NCBI GenBank assembly: GCA_035500095.1
Contig: DATJXN010000096.1
Coordinates: 1-32,871 of the forward strand
DNA: 32,871 bases
Reading direction: 5' to 3'
Source: Candidatus Binataceae bacterium
GTDB taxonomy: Bacteria > Desulfobacterota > Binatia > Binatales > Binataceae
The notes below the pieces were generated by a model. That model was not told the DNA's origin and did no database searches. It saw only the letters and a program-made list of their open reading frames with translations. This document shows positions 25,181 to 32,871 of the stretch, piece by piece. The first letter of the stretch is position 1, and the number at the start of each line of letters is the position of its first letter. A program made the translations under genes and the position numbers.

Positions 25181-26500
25181 ATGATTGCACAACGCAACGA
25201 GCTGATTACTCGCACCGGGCCCGCGACTCCCGCCGGCAAGCTGATGCGGTTTTACTGGCAGCCTGCCGCGCTGGTCGAAGAGCTGCCGGCCGAGCGTCCG
25301 GTCAAAGCGATCCAATTGCTTGGCGAGAAGCTCGTGCTATTTCGCGACGAATCGGGGCGCTATGGACTGGTCGATCGTGCTTGCCCGCATCGCGGCGCCG
25401 ACCTCGCGTTCGGGCGGCTCGAAGACGGAGGACTGCGCTGCTCGTTTCACGGCTGGCTCTTCGACGTGGGGGGAAACTGCCTCGAGACCCCAGCCGAGCC
25501 CGAGGGCAGCACGCTCCACACCAAAATCCGGCACAAGTCCTATCCGGTCCGTGAACGCAACGGCATCGTCTTTGCCTACATGGGGCCGGGCGAACCGCCG
25601 GCTTTTCCCCACTTTGATTGTTTTATCGCGCCTGAGGCGTACACCTTCGCATTCAAAGGACACGTCGCGTGCAATTGGCTGCAAGCGCTCGAAGTCGGCA
25701 TCGATCCGGCTCATGCTTCGTTCCTGCACCGCTTCTTCGAAGACCATAGTCCGGCGGGCAACTATGGAATTCAGTTTCGCAGCACGACGGCGGACTCGGC
25801 CGTGGCGATGACCAGGATTATGCGCGAGCATCCGCGCCCGCATATCGATACTCAGCGCACGGACTATGGCTTTAGACTCATAACTCTGCGCGCGGTCGAT
25901 GATTCTCGCACTCACATCCGCGTCACGAACTTGCTATTTCCGAACGCATTTGTGGTGCCGCTCAGCCCCGAGATGACCGTTACGCAGTGGCAGGTGCCCA
26001 TCGACGACGTAAATAACTACTGGTATGCTATTTTCACCAGTTTCGGCGCGCCGGTTGACAAGCAAGCGATGCGCCGCCATCGCCTCGAGCTCTATACGCT
26101 CCCGGAGTACAAACCGCGGCTCAACGCCGCGAACGACTACGGGTTCAACGCTGCGGAACAGAAGCAGCGAACGTACACCGGCATGGGCGACGACATTAAC
26201 GTGCATGACCAGTGGGCGGTCGAATCGCAGGGTCCGATCCAGGACCGCACCCAGGAGCATCTCGGCGCGTCTGACAAGGCTATCGCGGTCTATCGGCGGA
26301 TTCTTATCGAAGGGATCGAAGATGTGGCGGCCGGTAAGCGGCCGCTGATGGTCCTGGACGAGGCCGCTGCGCGGCGGATCCGAGGCCCGATCACGCTCGA
26401 CGGAATCGCGCCGTGCGACGGGTTCGAGGCCTATTGGCGCGAATTCGACACCAGACGCCGGAGAGATTCCGCCTGGGCCGCAGCGCATCCTTTGGAATGA
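25181..26500 (+). CDS. Rieske non-heme iron oxygenase, alpha-subunit type
   Basis: A 439-residue ring-hydroxylating oxygenase large subunit resembling phthalate 4,5-dioxygenase. The Rieske 2Fe-2S cluster ligands are Cys68 and His70 in RACPHRGAD, then Cys87 and His90 in LRCSFHGW. The mononuclear iron site follows in NWLQALEVGIDPAHASFLH, with the Asp bridge and two His. Such enzymes insert oxygen into aromatic or N-linked methyl groups with electrons from a separate reductase, not encoded in this window. The gene ends in ATGA shared with the next gene, a glutamine-synthetase-like ligase. I chose ATG 25181; a TTG directly before it is also open. No strong ribosome site is visible. Confidence 0.93.
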   Translation: MIAQRNELITRTGPATPAGKLMRFYWQPAALVEELPAERPVKAIQLLGEKLVLFRDESGRYGLVDRACPHRGADLAFGRLEDGGLRCSFHGWLFDVGGNCLETPAEPEGSTLHTKIRHKSYPVRERNGIVFAYMGPGEPPAFPHFDCFIAPEAYTFAFKGHVACNWLQALEVGIDPAHASFLHRFFEDHSPAGNYGIQFRSTTADSAVAMTRIMREHPRPHIDTQRTDYGFRLITLRAVDDSRTHIRVTNLLFPNAFVVPLSPEMTVTQWQVPIDDVNNYWYAIFTSFGAPVDKQAMRRHRLELYTLPEYKPRLNAANDYGFNAAEQKQRTYTGMGDDINVHDQWAVESQGPIQDRTQEHLGASDKAIAVYRRILIEGIEDVAAGKRPLMVLDEAAARRIRGPITLDGIAPCDGFEAYWREFDTRRRRDSAWAAAHPLE

Positions 26501-27951
26501 CCCAACAACGCGCGATGAGTTTCGTCGAACGTCATGGCTTGTGGACCGACGATCGGTCAAGGGCCGCGAACGAGGTCGAGAAACTGGTCCAATCGCACAA
26601 ACTCGACCTCGTACGCTTGTCCTTCGCCGACCAGCACGGAGTCCTGCGCGGCAAGACCGTGGTGGCCAACGAACTGCCGCGGATGATGCGCGAGGGGAGC
26701 ACATTCCCGATGACGCTGCTGGCCAAGGACACCGCGCATCGCACGGTGCCGGCCGTCCTCTCGCTGAGCGGAGCCGGTTTCACCAAACGCGACATGGAGG
26801 CGGCGGCCGACGTGGTGATCGTTCCCGATCCGGCAACCTTCCATATCCTGCCGTGGGTCGCCGGCACCGGATGGCTCCTCTGCGACCTATACTTCACCGG
26901 CGGCGAGCCGGTTCCGGTTTCCACGCGTTATCTGTACCGGCGCGCGCTGGAGCGGCTGAGCGAGGCCGGTTTCGATTTCGTGGCGGGGCTCGAGATCGAG
27001 TTTCACATCTTCAAGCTCGAAAACCCGCGGCTTCAGCTTGACGATGCGGGCCAGCCGGGGCCGCCGCCCGAAGTGAGTCTCCTCACCCAGGGCTATCAGC
27101 ATCTGACCGAGCTGCGTTACGATCAGCTCGATCCGGCGCTCGAAATTCTGCGCCGGAACATCATGGGCCTGGGCCTTCCTCTGCGCACGCTGGAAGTCGA
27201 ATACGGACCGAGCCAGTGCGAGTTCACGTTCCAGCCGCGCCACGGACTCGAGCCGGCCGATATGATGATGCTGGCGCGCAGCGCAATCAAGCAGGTCTGT
27301 CGCCGCCACGGCTATCTTGCGAGCTTCATGTGCCGGCCGCGAATTCCGAACGTTTTCTCGAGCGGTTGGCATCTGCATCAATCGTTGCGCGACAAACGCA
27401 CCGGCGACAGCGCTTTCGTCCCGGCTGCCGGCGCCGTGCTGTCGCCGTTGGCGCAGCAGTATCTGGCCGGATTGCTCGAACATGCGCAGGGCGCAGCCGC
27501 CTTGGCGACGCCGACCATCAACGGCTACCGACGTTATGGGCGGCATCCGCTCGCTCCCGACCGCGCGGTTTGGGGCCACGACCATCGCAACGTGATGGTC
27601 CGCGTGCTGGGCGGGCCCGGCGATTCGGCAACACGGCTGGAGAATCGCGTGGGCGAGCCGGCCGCGAATCCGTACCTATACATGGCCTCGCAGATTTTCT
27701 CGGGACTCGACGGGATTGAGCGCCAACTCGATCCGGGACCGCCGAGCGACACGCCCTATGAAGCGGCGGCGCCACGGCTGCCGCACTCGCTCGGCGAAGC
27801 CATCGCAGCGCTCCGCAAAGATACTTGCCTGCGCGCGGGCCTGGGCAGCACGTTCGTCGATTACTATTCGCTGATCAAGGAAGCCGAGATCGCGCGTTTC
27901 GAACTGGAAGTCACTGAATGGGAGCAGCGCGAGTACTTCGAGATTTTCTGA
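26497..27951 (+). CDS. Glutamine synthetase-like ligase
   Basis: A 484-residue member of the glutamine synthetase superfamily, type I/III-like (PuuA or gamma-glutamylanilide-synthase type). These enzymes join glutamate to ammonia or an amine with ATP. Metal and substrate motifs include GLEIEFHIF, EVEYGPSQCEFTFQPRHG, SGWHLHQSLRD with the catalytic His residues, and RLENRVGEPAANPYLYMASQ. Its start ATG overlaps the stop of the Rieske gene (ATGA), so the two are translationally coupled; an alternative start is ATG 26515. In known aniline catabolism a GS-like enzyme glutamylates the amine before or with dioxygenation. The coupling here makes a similar job likely, though the amine is unknown. It is not the housekeeping GlnA. 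Confidence 0.93.
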   Translation: MTQQRAMSFVERHGLWTDDRSRAANEVEKLVQSHKLDLVRLSFADQHGVLRGKTVVANELPRMMREGSTFPMTLLAKDTAHRTVPAVLSLSGAGFTKRDMEAAADVVIVPDPATFHILPWVAGTGWLLCDLYFTGGEPVPVSTRYLYRRALERLSEAGFDFVAGLEIEFHIFKLENPRLQLDDAGQPGPPPEVSLLTQGYQHLTELRYDQLDPALEILRRNIMGLGLPLRTLEVEYGPSQCEFTFQPRHGLEPADMMMLARSAIKQVCRRHGYLASFMCRPRIPNVFSSGWHLHQSLRDKRTGDSAFVPAAGAVLSPLAQQYLAGLLEHAQGAAALATPTINGYRRYGRHPLAPDRAVWGHDHRNVMVRVLGGPGDSATRLENRVGEPAANPYLYMASQIFSGLDGIERQLDPGPPSDTPYEAAAPRLPHSLGEAIAALRKDTCLRAGLGSTFVDYYSLIKEAEIARFELEVTEWEQREYFEIF

Positions 27952-27967
27952 GCGCGCCGTCAACGTT

Positions 27968-28375
27968 TCACGCGGCGACCGCGATCGTTTCCACTTCGAT
28001 CAGAAACTGCTCGCCGACCAGTCGATCGACCATAAGCAAAGTGTTGGGCGGGTACTGGCCGCCCGGATAGATCCGGGCAAAAAGCTCCTTGCGAACCGCC
28101 ATGAACGCTTCGATATCCTGCGAGTGCACGAGATAGGTGGTAAACCTGGTCACGCTGGCGAAGTTCAGTCCTTCACTTTCGAGCGCCCGTTTCAGATTCT
28201 CGAACACCTGGCGCATCTGAGCCGCGAAATCGCCTTTGCCGATCAGGTCTCCGGCTTCGTTGACCGCGAGCTGGCCGGCTATGAATACTATTTCGGACGC
28301 GCGCGCCCGGGAGATGTGACTATACGCTCCGAGCGGCTTCGCCAGACCCGACGGATTACTATATCTTATCGTCAT
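27968..28375 (-). CDS. Rid (YjgF/UK114)-family protein lacking the catalytic Arg
   Basis: A 135-residue Rid-family protein. It has the opening SNPSGLAKPLGAYSHISRA, FIAGQLAVNEAGDLIG, FAAQMRQVFENLKRALESEG and LVGEQFLIEVETIAVAA. In RidA the imine-deaminating Arg sits in PARS just before the VEV strand. Here the same place reads PPNT, with Asn for Arg, so ordinary 2-imino-acid deaminase activity is doubtful. Rid groups without the Arg are common in catabolic operons and have unknown or hydrolytic roles. The start ATG 28373-28375 has a GAGGTGG site and lies 62 bases after the hydantoinase B gene, on the same strand. It is convergent with the GS-like gene. Confidence 0.9.
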   Translation of the reverse strand: MTIRYSNPSGLAKPLGAYSHISRARASEIVFIAGQLAVNEAGDLIGKGDFAAQMRQVFENLKRALESEGLNFASVTRFTTYLVHSQDIEAFMAVRKELFARIYPGGQYPPNTLLMVDRLVGEQFLIEVETIAVAA

Positions 28376-28437
28376 GTCTGCCACCTCGTTCCCTTTGCAG
28401 GTTGTCCGAGCCCTCGCCAATTGCAGGAACCGGCGGT

Positions 28438-30321
28438 TCATCGCACCGGTTCAGCCACGCGCGCAAAATGCGGCCACGCAGGCGGCGGCAATCCGGTTTC
28501 ACGCTCGCAGTTGCGTTTGAGTTCCTCGACCGGCGGACCGAAATCGAAGAGCCGCGGCGCGCCCCGCTCGGCCGCCATCGTCTCGCGCAACCTGCGCGTA
28601 GCCGGTTCATCTATGGTCAGATCCGCCCCCAACACGACTCCATAGCGCCGCGCGCCGCCGGCAGTGATCAATCCGCGGCAGGTCTCAGCGGCCACCAGCG
28701 CGGGATCGCGCTTCAGCGGATCGCCCCATCCCCCTCCGCCCCAGGTGATGTAGTGCAACAGGTCGCCCGCATTCACCTTCACGTGGTCGCACTTCGAGCT
28801 GAGCACTTCCCTTGCGCCGCCCGCGCGAACGATAAATTTGCGGCCGCGCGCGCCCGGGAGGCCGCCGTTCACTCCCCATGGGTAGGTGAGCCAGCGATCG
28901 TCGTGGATTGAGATCTCGCCCGGCTCGAGAAAGCGGTAGACGACCTCGATCCCGTTGCCGCCGCGATGAAAGCCGGGGCCGCCGCTGTCGGCCACCGTCT
29001 CGTAGCGTTCGATGCGCAGCGGAAAGTACGCCTCGAGAAATTCGTTTGGCACATTGGTGAACGACGGCCACATCGAGTGCCCGTCGGGGCCGTCGCCGAC
29101 CGGCCGCCCGGGAATTCCGCCGAAGCCGATTTGATAGAGCTGATACCATTCGCCGCGCGCGTCGAACCCCGAGTACATCAGGTGCGGTGACGAAGAGAAG
29201 CCGGCGGCGCACAGAAACTCCGGCTGCCGCTGGCCGAGGAGGCCGCCAAGCACGTCGAAGATGCGGCCGAGCGCGTGCGTGCGGCACGACAGCGCGGCCG
29301 GGAAGCGCGGCTTTAACAGCGAGCCTTCGGGGATATGCACGTCGACCAGGTCATAGAAGCCGTCGTTGTAGAGAATCTGCGGGTCGAAAACCATTATCAT
29401 GTAGATGCCGAAGAACATCCGGAACATGTTCTCGTTGAGATAGAAGTTTATCGAGCCGTCGGATTGCGGGTCGGTTCCGCTCCAGTCGAGCTTGACCCGC
29501 TCGCCTACGCGCTTCATCGAACAGCGCAATTTATAGGGGCCGTGGCCGCGGCCGTCGTCGCAGACGTAGTCCTCGAACACCATCTCGTCTTCGGGAATCG
29601 AGCGCTTGATCAGTGCAGCCATCGCGCGCCGGTTTCTCTCAAGCGAGGCTTCCATCGCCGAGACGAACAGATCGACGCCGAAGCGGTCGCACATCTCGAC
29701 CACGCGGCGCTCCGCGGTGCGGCAGGCAGCGACGATCGCATTCAGGTCGCTCCTGTTCCAGTGCGGCATCCTGACGTGGTTCAGGACCAGTGCAATCAGA
29801 TCATCCTGGAGCGCGCCGCCGCGATAGATTTTGATCGGCGGCGCGAGCATCCCCTCCTCGAAGATGCTGGTCGCGTCGGTGGGCAGGCTTCCCGGCACCT
29901 TGCCACCGACGTCGGACATGTGCCCGAGCATCGCCGCCCATCCGACCAGCCTTCCGTCGCGACAGTAAATCGGCAGCAGTACCAGCCAATCGGCGGAGTG
30001 ACTAATCGCGCCGTCGCATTTGTACGGATCTGAAGTGAGAAAGATGTCGCCTTCCTCGACGGTGCCGTCATAGGCGTCGAGAAAGCCGCCGATGAACGAG
30101 CCGAACTGGCCGACCACCATGCGGCCCTTGCGCTCCGCTATCATCGGAAACTCGTCGTGCTGCTCACGGATTCCGGGAGACATCGCGGTGCGGAACAGCA
30201 CGGCATCCATCTCGTAGCGCACGTTGCGCAACGCGCTCTCGATGATGTCCAGAGTTATCGTGTCAACCTCGATCGCACGAAACGGCTCGTGGTTGTGCTC
30301 GATGATTCGCGTCTTTGCCAT
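28438..30321 (-). CDS. Hydantoinase B / oxoprolinase beta-type subunit
   Basis: A 627-residue HyuB-type subunit of the ATP-dependent hydantoinase/oxoprolinase/acetone carboxylase superfamily. The N-terminal blocks are VDTITLDIIESALRNVRYEM, TAMSPGIREQHDEFPMI and FLTSDPYKCDGAISHSADW, then GHMSDVGGKVPGS. The C-terminal part carries SGGPGFHRGGNGIEVVYRF and ITWGGGGWGDPLKRDP, both family hallmarks. With subunit A it would hydrolyse a cyclic amide (hydantoin, oxoproline) or carboxylate a ketone at the expense of ATP. A GGAGGA site lies ten bases before the ATG. It is the second gene of the operon, 55 bases after subunit A. Confidence 0.94.
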   Translation of the reverse strand: MAKTRIIEHNHEPFRAIEVDTITLDIIESALRNVRYEMDAVLFRTAMSPGIREQHDEFPMIAERKGRMVVGQFGSFIGGFLDAYDGTVEEGDIFLTSDPYKCDGAISHSADWLVLLPIYCRDGRLVGWAAMLGHMSDVGGKVPGSLPTDATSIFEEGMLAPPIKIYRGGALQDDLIALVLNHVRMPHWNRSDLNAIVAACRTAERRVVEMCDRFGVDLFVSAMEASLERNRRAMAALIKRSIPEDEMVFEDYVCDDGRGHGPYKLRCSMKRVGERVKLDWSGTDPQSDGSINFYLNENMFRMFFGIYMIMVFDPQILYNDGFYDLVDVHIPEGSLLKPRFPAALSCRTHALGRIFDVLGGLLGQRQPEFLCAAGFSSSPHLMYSGFDARGEWYQLYQIGFGGIPGRPVGDGPDGHSMWPSFTNVPNEFLEAYFPLRIERYETVADSGGPGFHRGGNGIEVVYRFLEPGEISIHDDRWLTYPWGVNGGLPGARGRKFIVRAGGAREVLSSKCDHVKVNAGDLLHYITWGGGGWGDPLKRDPALVAAETCRGLITAGGARRYGVVLGADLTIDEPATRRLRETMAAERGAPRLFDFGPPVEELKRNCERETGLPPPAWPHFARVAEPVR

Positions 30322-30376
30322 GTTGGCTGCTTCCTCCTGCTGAACCCCGATAAGCGCGAAATGCTCCGGCGCAATT

Positions 30377-32431
30377 CTACTGCCGGGGCCGAATCAGGAT
30401 ATTTCCGAAACTATCCACCTCGCCGCGATGGTCCGGCAGGACAAGCGTGGTGCTGTCCATCTCGGCGACAATCGCCGGCCCCTCGATCACGTTGCGCGCG
30501 TGCAGTTTCGCGCGATCGTAGAGCCTGGCTTTGCGCGCGCGTCCCTGCGCCCGGATCGAAGTTTCGCCCTTGAGCGCGGTGTCGGGGTTGGGGCCGCCCT
30601 CGGCCAGACGGGCGGGCTTCAGCTCGCGGCTTTGCTCCTGCACGATCGCGCGGAGGTTAACAAACTCGTGCTCGACGTCGAGATTGAAGGTGAAGAGCCG
30701 GCGATGAATTTCGTCGAAGGCGCGGCGCACCGTCTCGAGGCCGCCGTCCTGGCGCAGGCTCTCGAGGTCGATCGCGACCGGCACCTCGAAGCCCTGGCCG
30801 TGATAACGCACGTCCGCCTGGTAGACGGTTGAGCGGGCCGAAGGCGGCAGCCCCTCCGCGTCGAGCGCCGCGCCGGCGCTTTCGCCCAGCGCGGCGAGAG
30901 TCTCCGCAACGTCGGTTCCGGAAGTGGCCGAGAAGCGCCGGATATAGGTGCACGCGGCTTCGTTGCGAAGGCGTGTCGTCGCGTCGCCATACGCGCAGAG
31001 CACGCCCGGGCTCGGCGGTATGATCACCGGCCAGCATCCGAGCAAAGCGCCGAGCGCGTTGGCGTGAAGGGGGCCGGCGCCACCGAAGGCCACCAGCGCG
31101 AAACCGCGCGGATCGTAGCCCTGCTCGACCGAGACCAGGCGCAGCGCGCCGAACATGTGTTCGTTGACGACGTCGATTATTCCGGCCGCCGCTTCCAAAA
31201 GTCCGATTCCGAGCGCGGATGCGATCTTTTCGACCGCGTTTTGCGCCGCCTTGCGATCGAGCTTCATTGCACCGCCGAGCAGATCGAGCGGAAGATAGCC
31301 GAGCACCACATTGGCGTCGGTAACCGTGGGCTGGGCGCCACCGCGGCCGTAAGCGGCCGGGCCGGGCTCCGCTCCCGCGCTCTCCGGCCCGACCCGCAGG
31401 GCGCGCGTCAGCTCGGGCACCTTGGCGATAGACCCGCCGCCGGCGCCCACTGAGCGAACGTCAAGCGAAGAGACACGCACCGCGACGTCGCCAACCATGG
31501 TTTCGCGCCGCACGCGGGGCTCGCCGCGTTCCACGAGGCATACGTCGGTCGAGGTGCCGCCCATGTCGAGCGTAAGCACGTTGTCGAAGCCGGCCTGTCT
31601 CGCGACCCAAAGCGCCCCCGCAACGCCGCCCGCCGGTCCACTGAGCAGCATGCTCACCGGCGCTTGCTCGGCCGCCTCGAAAGACATCAATCCGCCATCG
31701 GAGCGCAAGAGTTTCAGCAGCGCGCCGACGCCGCGCGATTTGAGCTCGCTCCTGAGACTCGAGAGATAGTGCGCGACCGTCGGCCGCACGTATGAGTTGG
31801 CGACCGTGGTAATCGTGCGTTCGTACTCGCGCATTTCGGGCAGGATCTCGCTCGAGCGCGAGAGCGGAATCTCGGGCGCTTCCTCGCGGGCGATCTCGCC
31901 GAGGCGCCGCTCGTGCGCCGAATTCGCGTACGCGTTTATCAGCGACACGGTAATCGCCTCGACCCCGCGCCGCTTGAGATACTTGAGCGCCTCGCGCGCG
32001 CCCGCCTCGTCCAGCTCGCGCACGATCTCGCCGCGCGCGCCGACACGCTCGCGAACCTCAACTGTGTCATCGAGCGCCGCGAGCGGCTCGGGCTTGGGCC
32101 AGATGATCCATCCCGCGAGCCCTCCCGGCACGTAAGAGCGCGCCACCTGCAGAATCTGGCGATAGCCTTCAGTCGTGACCAGCCCAACGCGCGCGCCCTT
32201 GCCCTCGAGCACTGCGTTGGTGGCCACTGTCGTGCCGTGCATCAGCTCGCCGAGCGCAGACAGTTCGATTCCGGCGGATGCGCATACGCGCGCGATTCCG
32301 TCCAGCACGGCTTCGGCCTGGTTGGCGGGAGTCGTCGGCACCTTGGCGCGAAAGGTTTCACCCGTGCTCTCGTTGATGAGCAGCAGATCCGTGAACGTCC
32401 CGCCAACATCGACGCCGAGTCTGTATGCCAT
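30377..32431 (-). CDS. Hydantoinase A / oxoprolinase alpha-type subunit
   Basis: A 684-residue HyuA-type ATPase subunit. It opens with the actin-like phosphate-binding motif YRLGVDVGGTFTDLLLI. It continues with ELMHGTTVATNAVLEGKGAR, GLVTTEGYRQILQVAR, LSGPAGGVAGALWVA, the second ATPase motif LTLDMGGTSTDVCLV and SVGAGGGSIA. The C-terminus (AFGGAGPLHANALG, then LPDHRGEVDSFGNILIRP) completes the family. It activates the ring or amide substrate with ATP for the partner subunit. The length matches methylhydantoinase A. A GGAGG site lies five bases before ATG 32431. It is the first gene of the HyuA-HyuB-Rid operon and divergent from a dihydropyrimidinase-like gene. Confidence 0.95.
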   Translation of the reverse strand: MAYRLGVDVGGTFTDLLLINESTGETFRAKVPTTPANQAEAVLDGIARVCASAGIELSALGELMHGTTVATNAVLEGKGARVGLVTTEGYRQILQVARSYVPGGLAGWIIWPKPEPLAALDDTVEVRERVGARGEIVRELDEAGAREALKYLKRRGVEAITVSLINAYANSAHERRLGEIAREEAPEIPLSRSSEILPEMREYERTITTVANSYVRPTVAHYLSSLRSELKSRGVGALLKLLRSDGGLMSFEAAEQAPVSMLLSGPAGGVAGALWVARQAGFDNVLTLDMGGTSTDVCLVERGEPRVRRETMVGDVAVRVSSLDVRSVGAGGGSIAKVPELTRALRVGPESAGAEPGPAAYGRGGAQPTVTDANVVLGYLPLDLLGGAMKLDRKAAQNAVEKIASALGIGLLEAAAGIIDVVNEHMFGALRLVSVEQGYDPRGFALVAFGGAGPLHANALGALLGCWPVIIPPSPGVLCAYGDATTRLRNEAACTYIRRFSATSGTDVAETLAALGESAGAALDAEGLPPSARSTVYQADVRYHGQGFEVPVAIDLESLRQDGGLETVRRAFDEIHRRLFTFNLDVEHEFVNLRAIVQEQSRELKPARLAEGGPNPDTALKGETSIRAQGRARKARLYDRAKLHARNVIEGPAIVAEMDSTTLVLPDHRGEVDSFGNILIRPRQ

Positions 32432-32443
32432 CGAGACCTCCAG

Positions 32444-32466
32444 GGCGGCGCCACGGCTGGGCCGCC
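32444..32466. repeat. Inverted repeat in the hyuA leader
   Basis: GGCGGC (32444-32449) and GCCGCC (32461-32466) form a six-pair inverted repeat with an 11-base loop, just upstream of the HyuA ribosome site. It may be an operator or a leader hairpin; in DNA this GC-rich, chance is also possible. Confidence 0.25.
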
Positions 32467-32558
32467 GCTACGCGGGCAACCCCTGGCGGGTTGGACCGCT
32501 CGCCGGAAACCGCACCGATCCTTACCCGCGAACGGCGCAAAATGCCACGGTTATCCGC

Positions 32559-32564
32559 TTGACA
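32559..32564 (+). promoter_or_regulatory. Consensus -35 (TTGACA) before the amidohydrolase
   Basis: A perfect TTGACA lies 59 bases before the amidohydrolase start codon. The expected -10 region (about 32581-32588, AGATTCAT) matches poorly, so the promoter may need an activator. Confidence 0.35.
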
Positions 32565-32622
32565 CCGGGATGGCGGCGAGAGATTCATGGCGAAATGGAG
32601 CGTCTTATGGCCGGAGCCTCCT

Positions 32623-32871
32623 ATGAACAATGACCTGCTTCTCAAGAACGGGTTGATAGTCACACCGGGCGGGGCAATTCGCGGCGGTCTCGCGATCGCG
32701 GGCGAGCGGATAGTGGGGGTCGGCGCCGACGAGACGCTCGGCAGCGCCCGGCGCGAAATCGATCTGCGGGGCAAGATCGTGATGCCGGGCCTGTTCGATC
32801 CACACGTGCATCTGGGGCTAAGCGGCGACACCTTCGGCGACGACGCGATGGCCGCCGACTTCGAGTTCGAC
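32623..32871 (+). CDS. Dihydropyrimidinase-like amidohydrolase (5' part)
   Basis: The first 83 residues of a cyclic-amidohydrolase-type enzyme; the gene runs off the window. It opens MNNDLLLKNGLIVTPGGAIR, a typical strand-rich start, and reaches KIVMPGLFDPHVHLGLSG, whose His-x-His binds the first metal in dihydropyrimidinases, D-hydantoinases and allantoinases. ATG 32623 follows CGGAG by six bases. Such enzymes open hydantoin, dihydropyrimidine or allantoin rings. It stands divergent from the hydantoinase A/B operon, so the two probably share regulation and act on the same or successive ring compounds. The exact substrate class cannot be told without the rest. Confidence 0.88.
   Translation, partial: MNNDLLLKNGLIVTPGGAIRGGLAIAGERIVGVGADETLGSARREIDLRGKIVMPGLFDPHVHLGLSGDTFGDDAMAADFEFD

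Overview
The window is about 32.9 kb of GC-rich bacterial DNA (roughly 60% GC by eye) with no rRNA, tRNA, CRISPR array or plasmid or phage core. Several genes point to a two-membrane, aerobic, probably soil- or sediment-type bacterium: an outer-membrane porin remnant, a lipoprotein, Sec and Tat signal peptides, a Rieske oxygenase, a flavin-dependent oxidoreductase and an arylsulfatase. The gene mix would fit a lineage such as Binatota or another Desulfobacterota-like group. That is a guess from gene content; no marker gene here fixes the taxon.

Left part, 1-8,900, carries the damage. It opens with an IS630-type transposase remnant that runs directly into a glycosyltransferase lacking its N-terminal domain. 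Next come a three-part fusion (membrane segment, class III aminotransferase, membrane domain) interrupted by a one-base frameshift, a phospholipid-type methyltransferase overlapping it, and a DUF1348 gene split by another one-base frameshift. Then follow an intact exported sulfatase with a terminator-like hairpin, a pair of unknown genes on the minus strand, and an Rrf2 regulator with a YezD gene, followed by a frameshifted 3' scrap of a phosphate/sulfate-type porin. The first three intact or broken genes look like a membrane-lipid modification set. The Rrf2-YezD-porin group looks like the stump of a sulfur-uptake operon.

Middle part, 8,900-16,900, holds small metabolic units: a TetR regulator with an HpcH/HpaI aldolase, a divergent luciferase-like oxidoreductase, a monooxygenase-fold protein, an aldo/keto reductase tightly followed by a YjbQ gene, a KANL3/Tex30-type hydrolase and a glycogen phosphorylase.

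Right-centre, 16,900-25,100: a plus-strand run encodes a small unknown protein, an alpha/beta hydrolase, a NIPSNAP protein, a secreted protein, a Tat-exported split-barrel flavoprotein and a CDP-alcohol phosphatidyltransferase. The last overlaps tail to tail with a minus-strand operon of methyltransferase, BMP-family lipoprotein and flippase-like membrane protein. Divergent from that operon are two RNA-modification genes, queC and an RluB-type pseudouridine synthase.

Right end, 25,100-32,871, is a coherent catabolic block. A Rieske oxygenase is translationally coupled to a glutamine-synthetase-like ligase. Facing them is an operon of hydantoinase/oxoprolinase subunits A and B and a Rid-family protein, with a divergent dihydropyrimidinase-like amidohydrolase running off the window. 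Together they suggest capture, ring oxidation and hydrolysis of a nitrogen-containing ring or amide compound. This is the best candidate here for an undescribed pathway.
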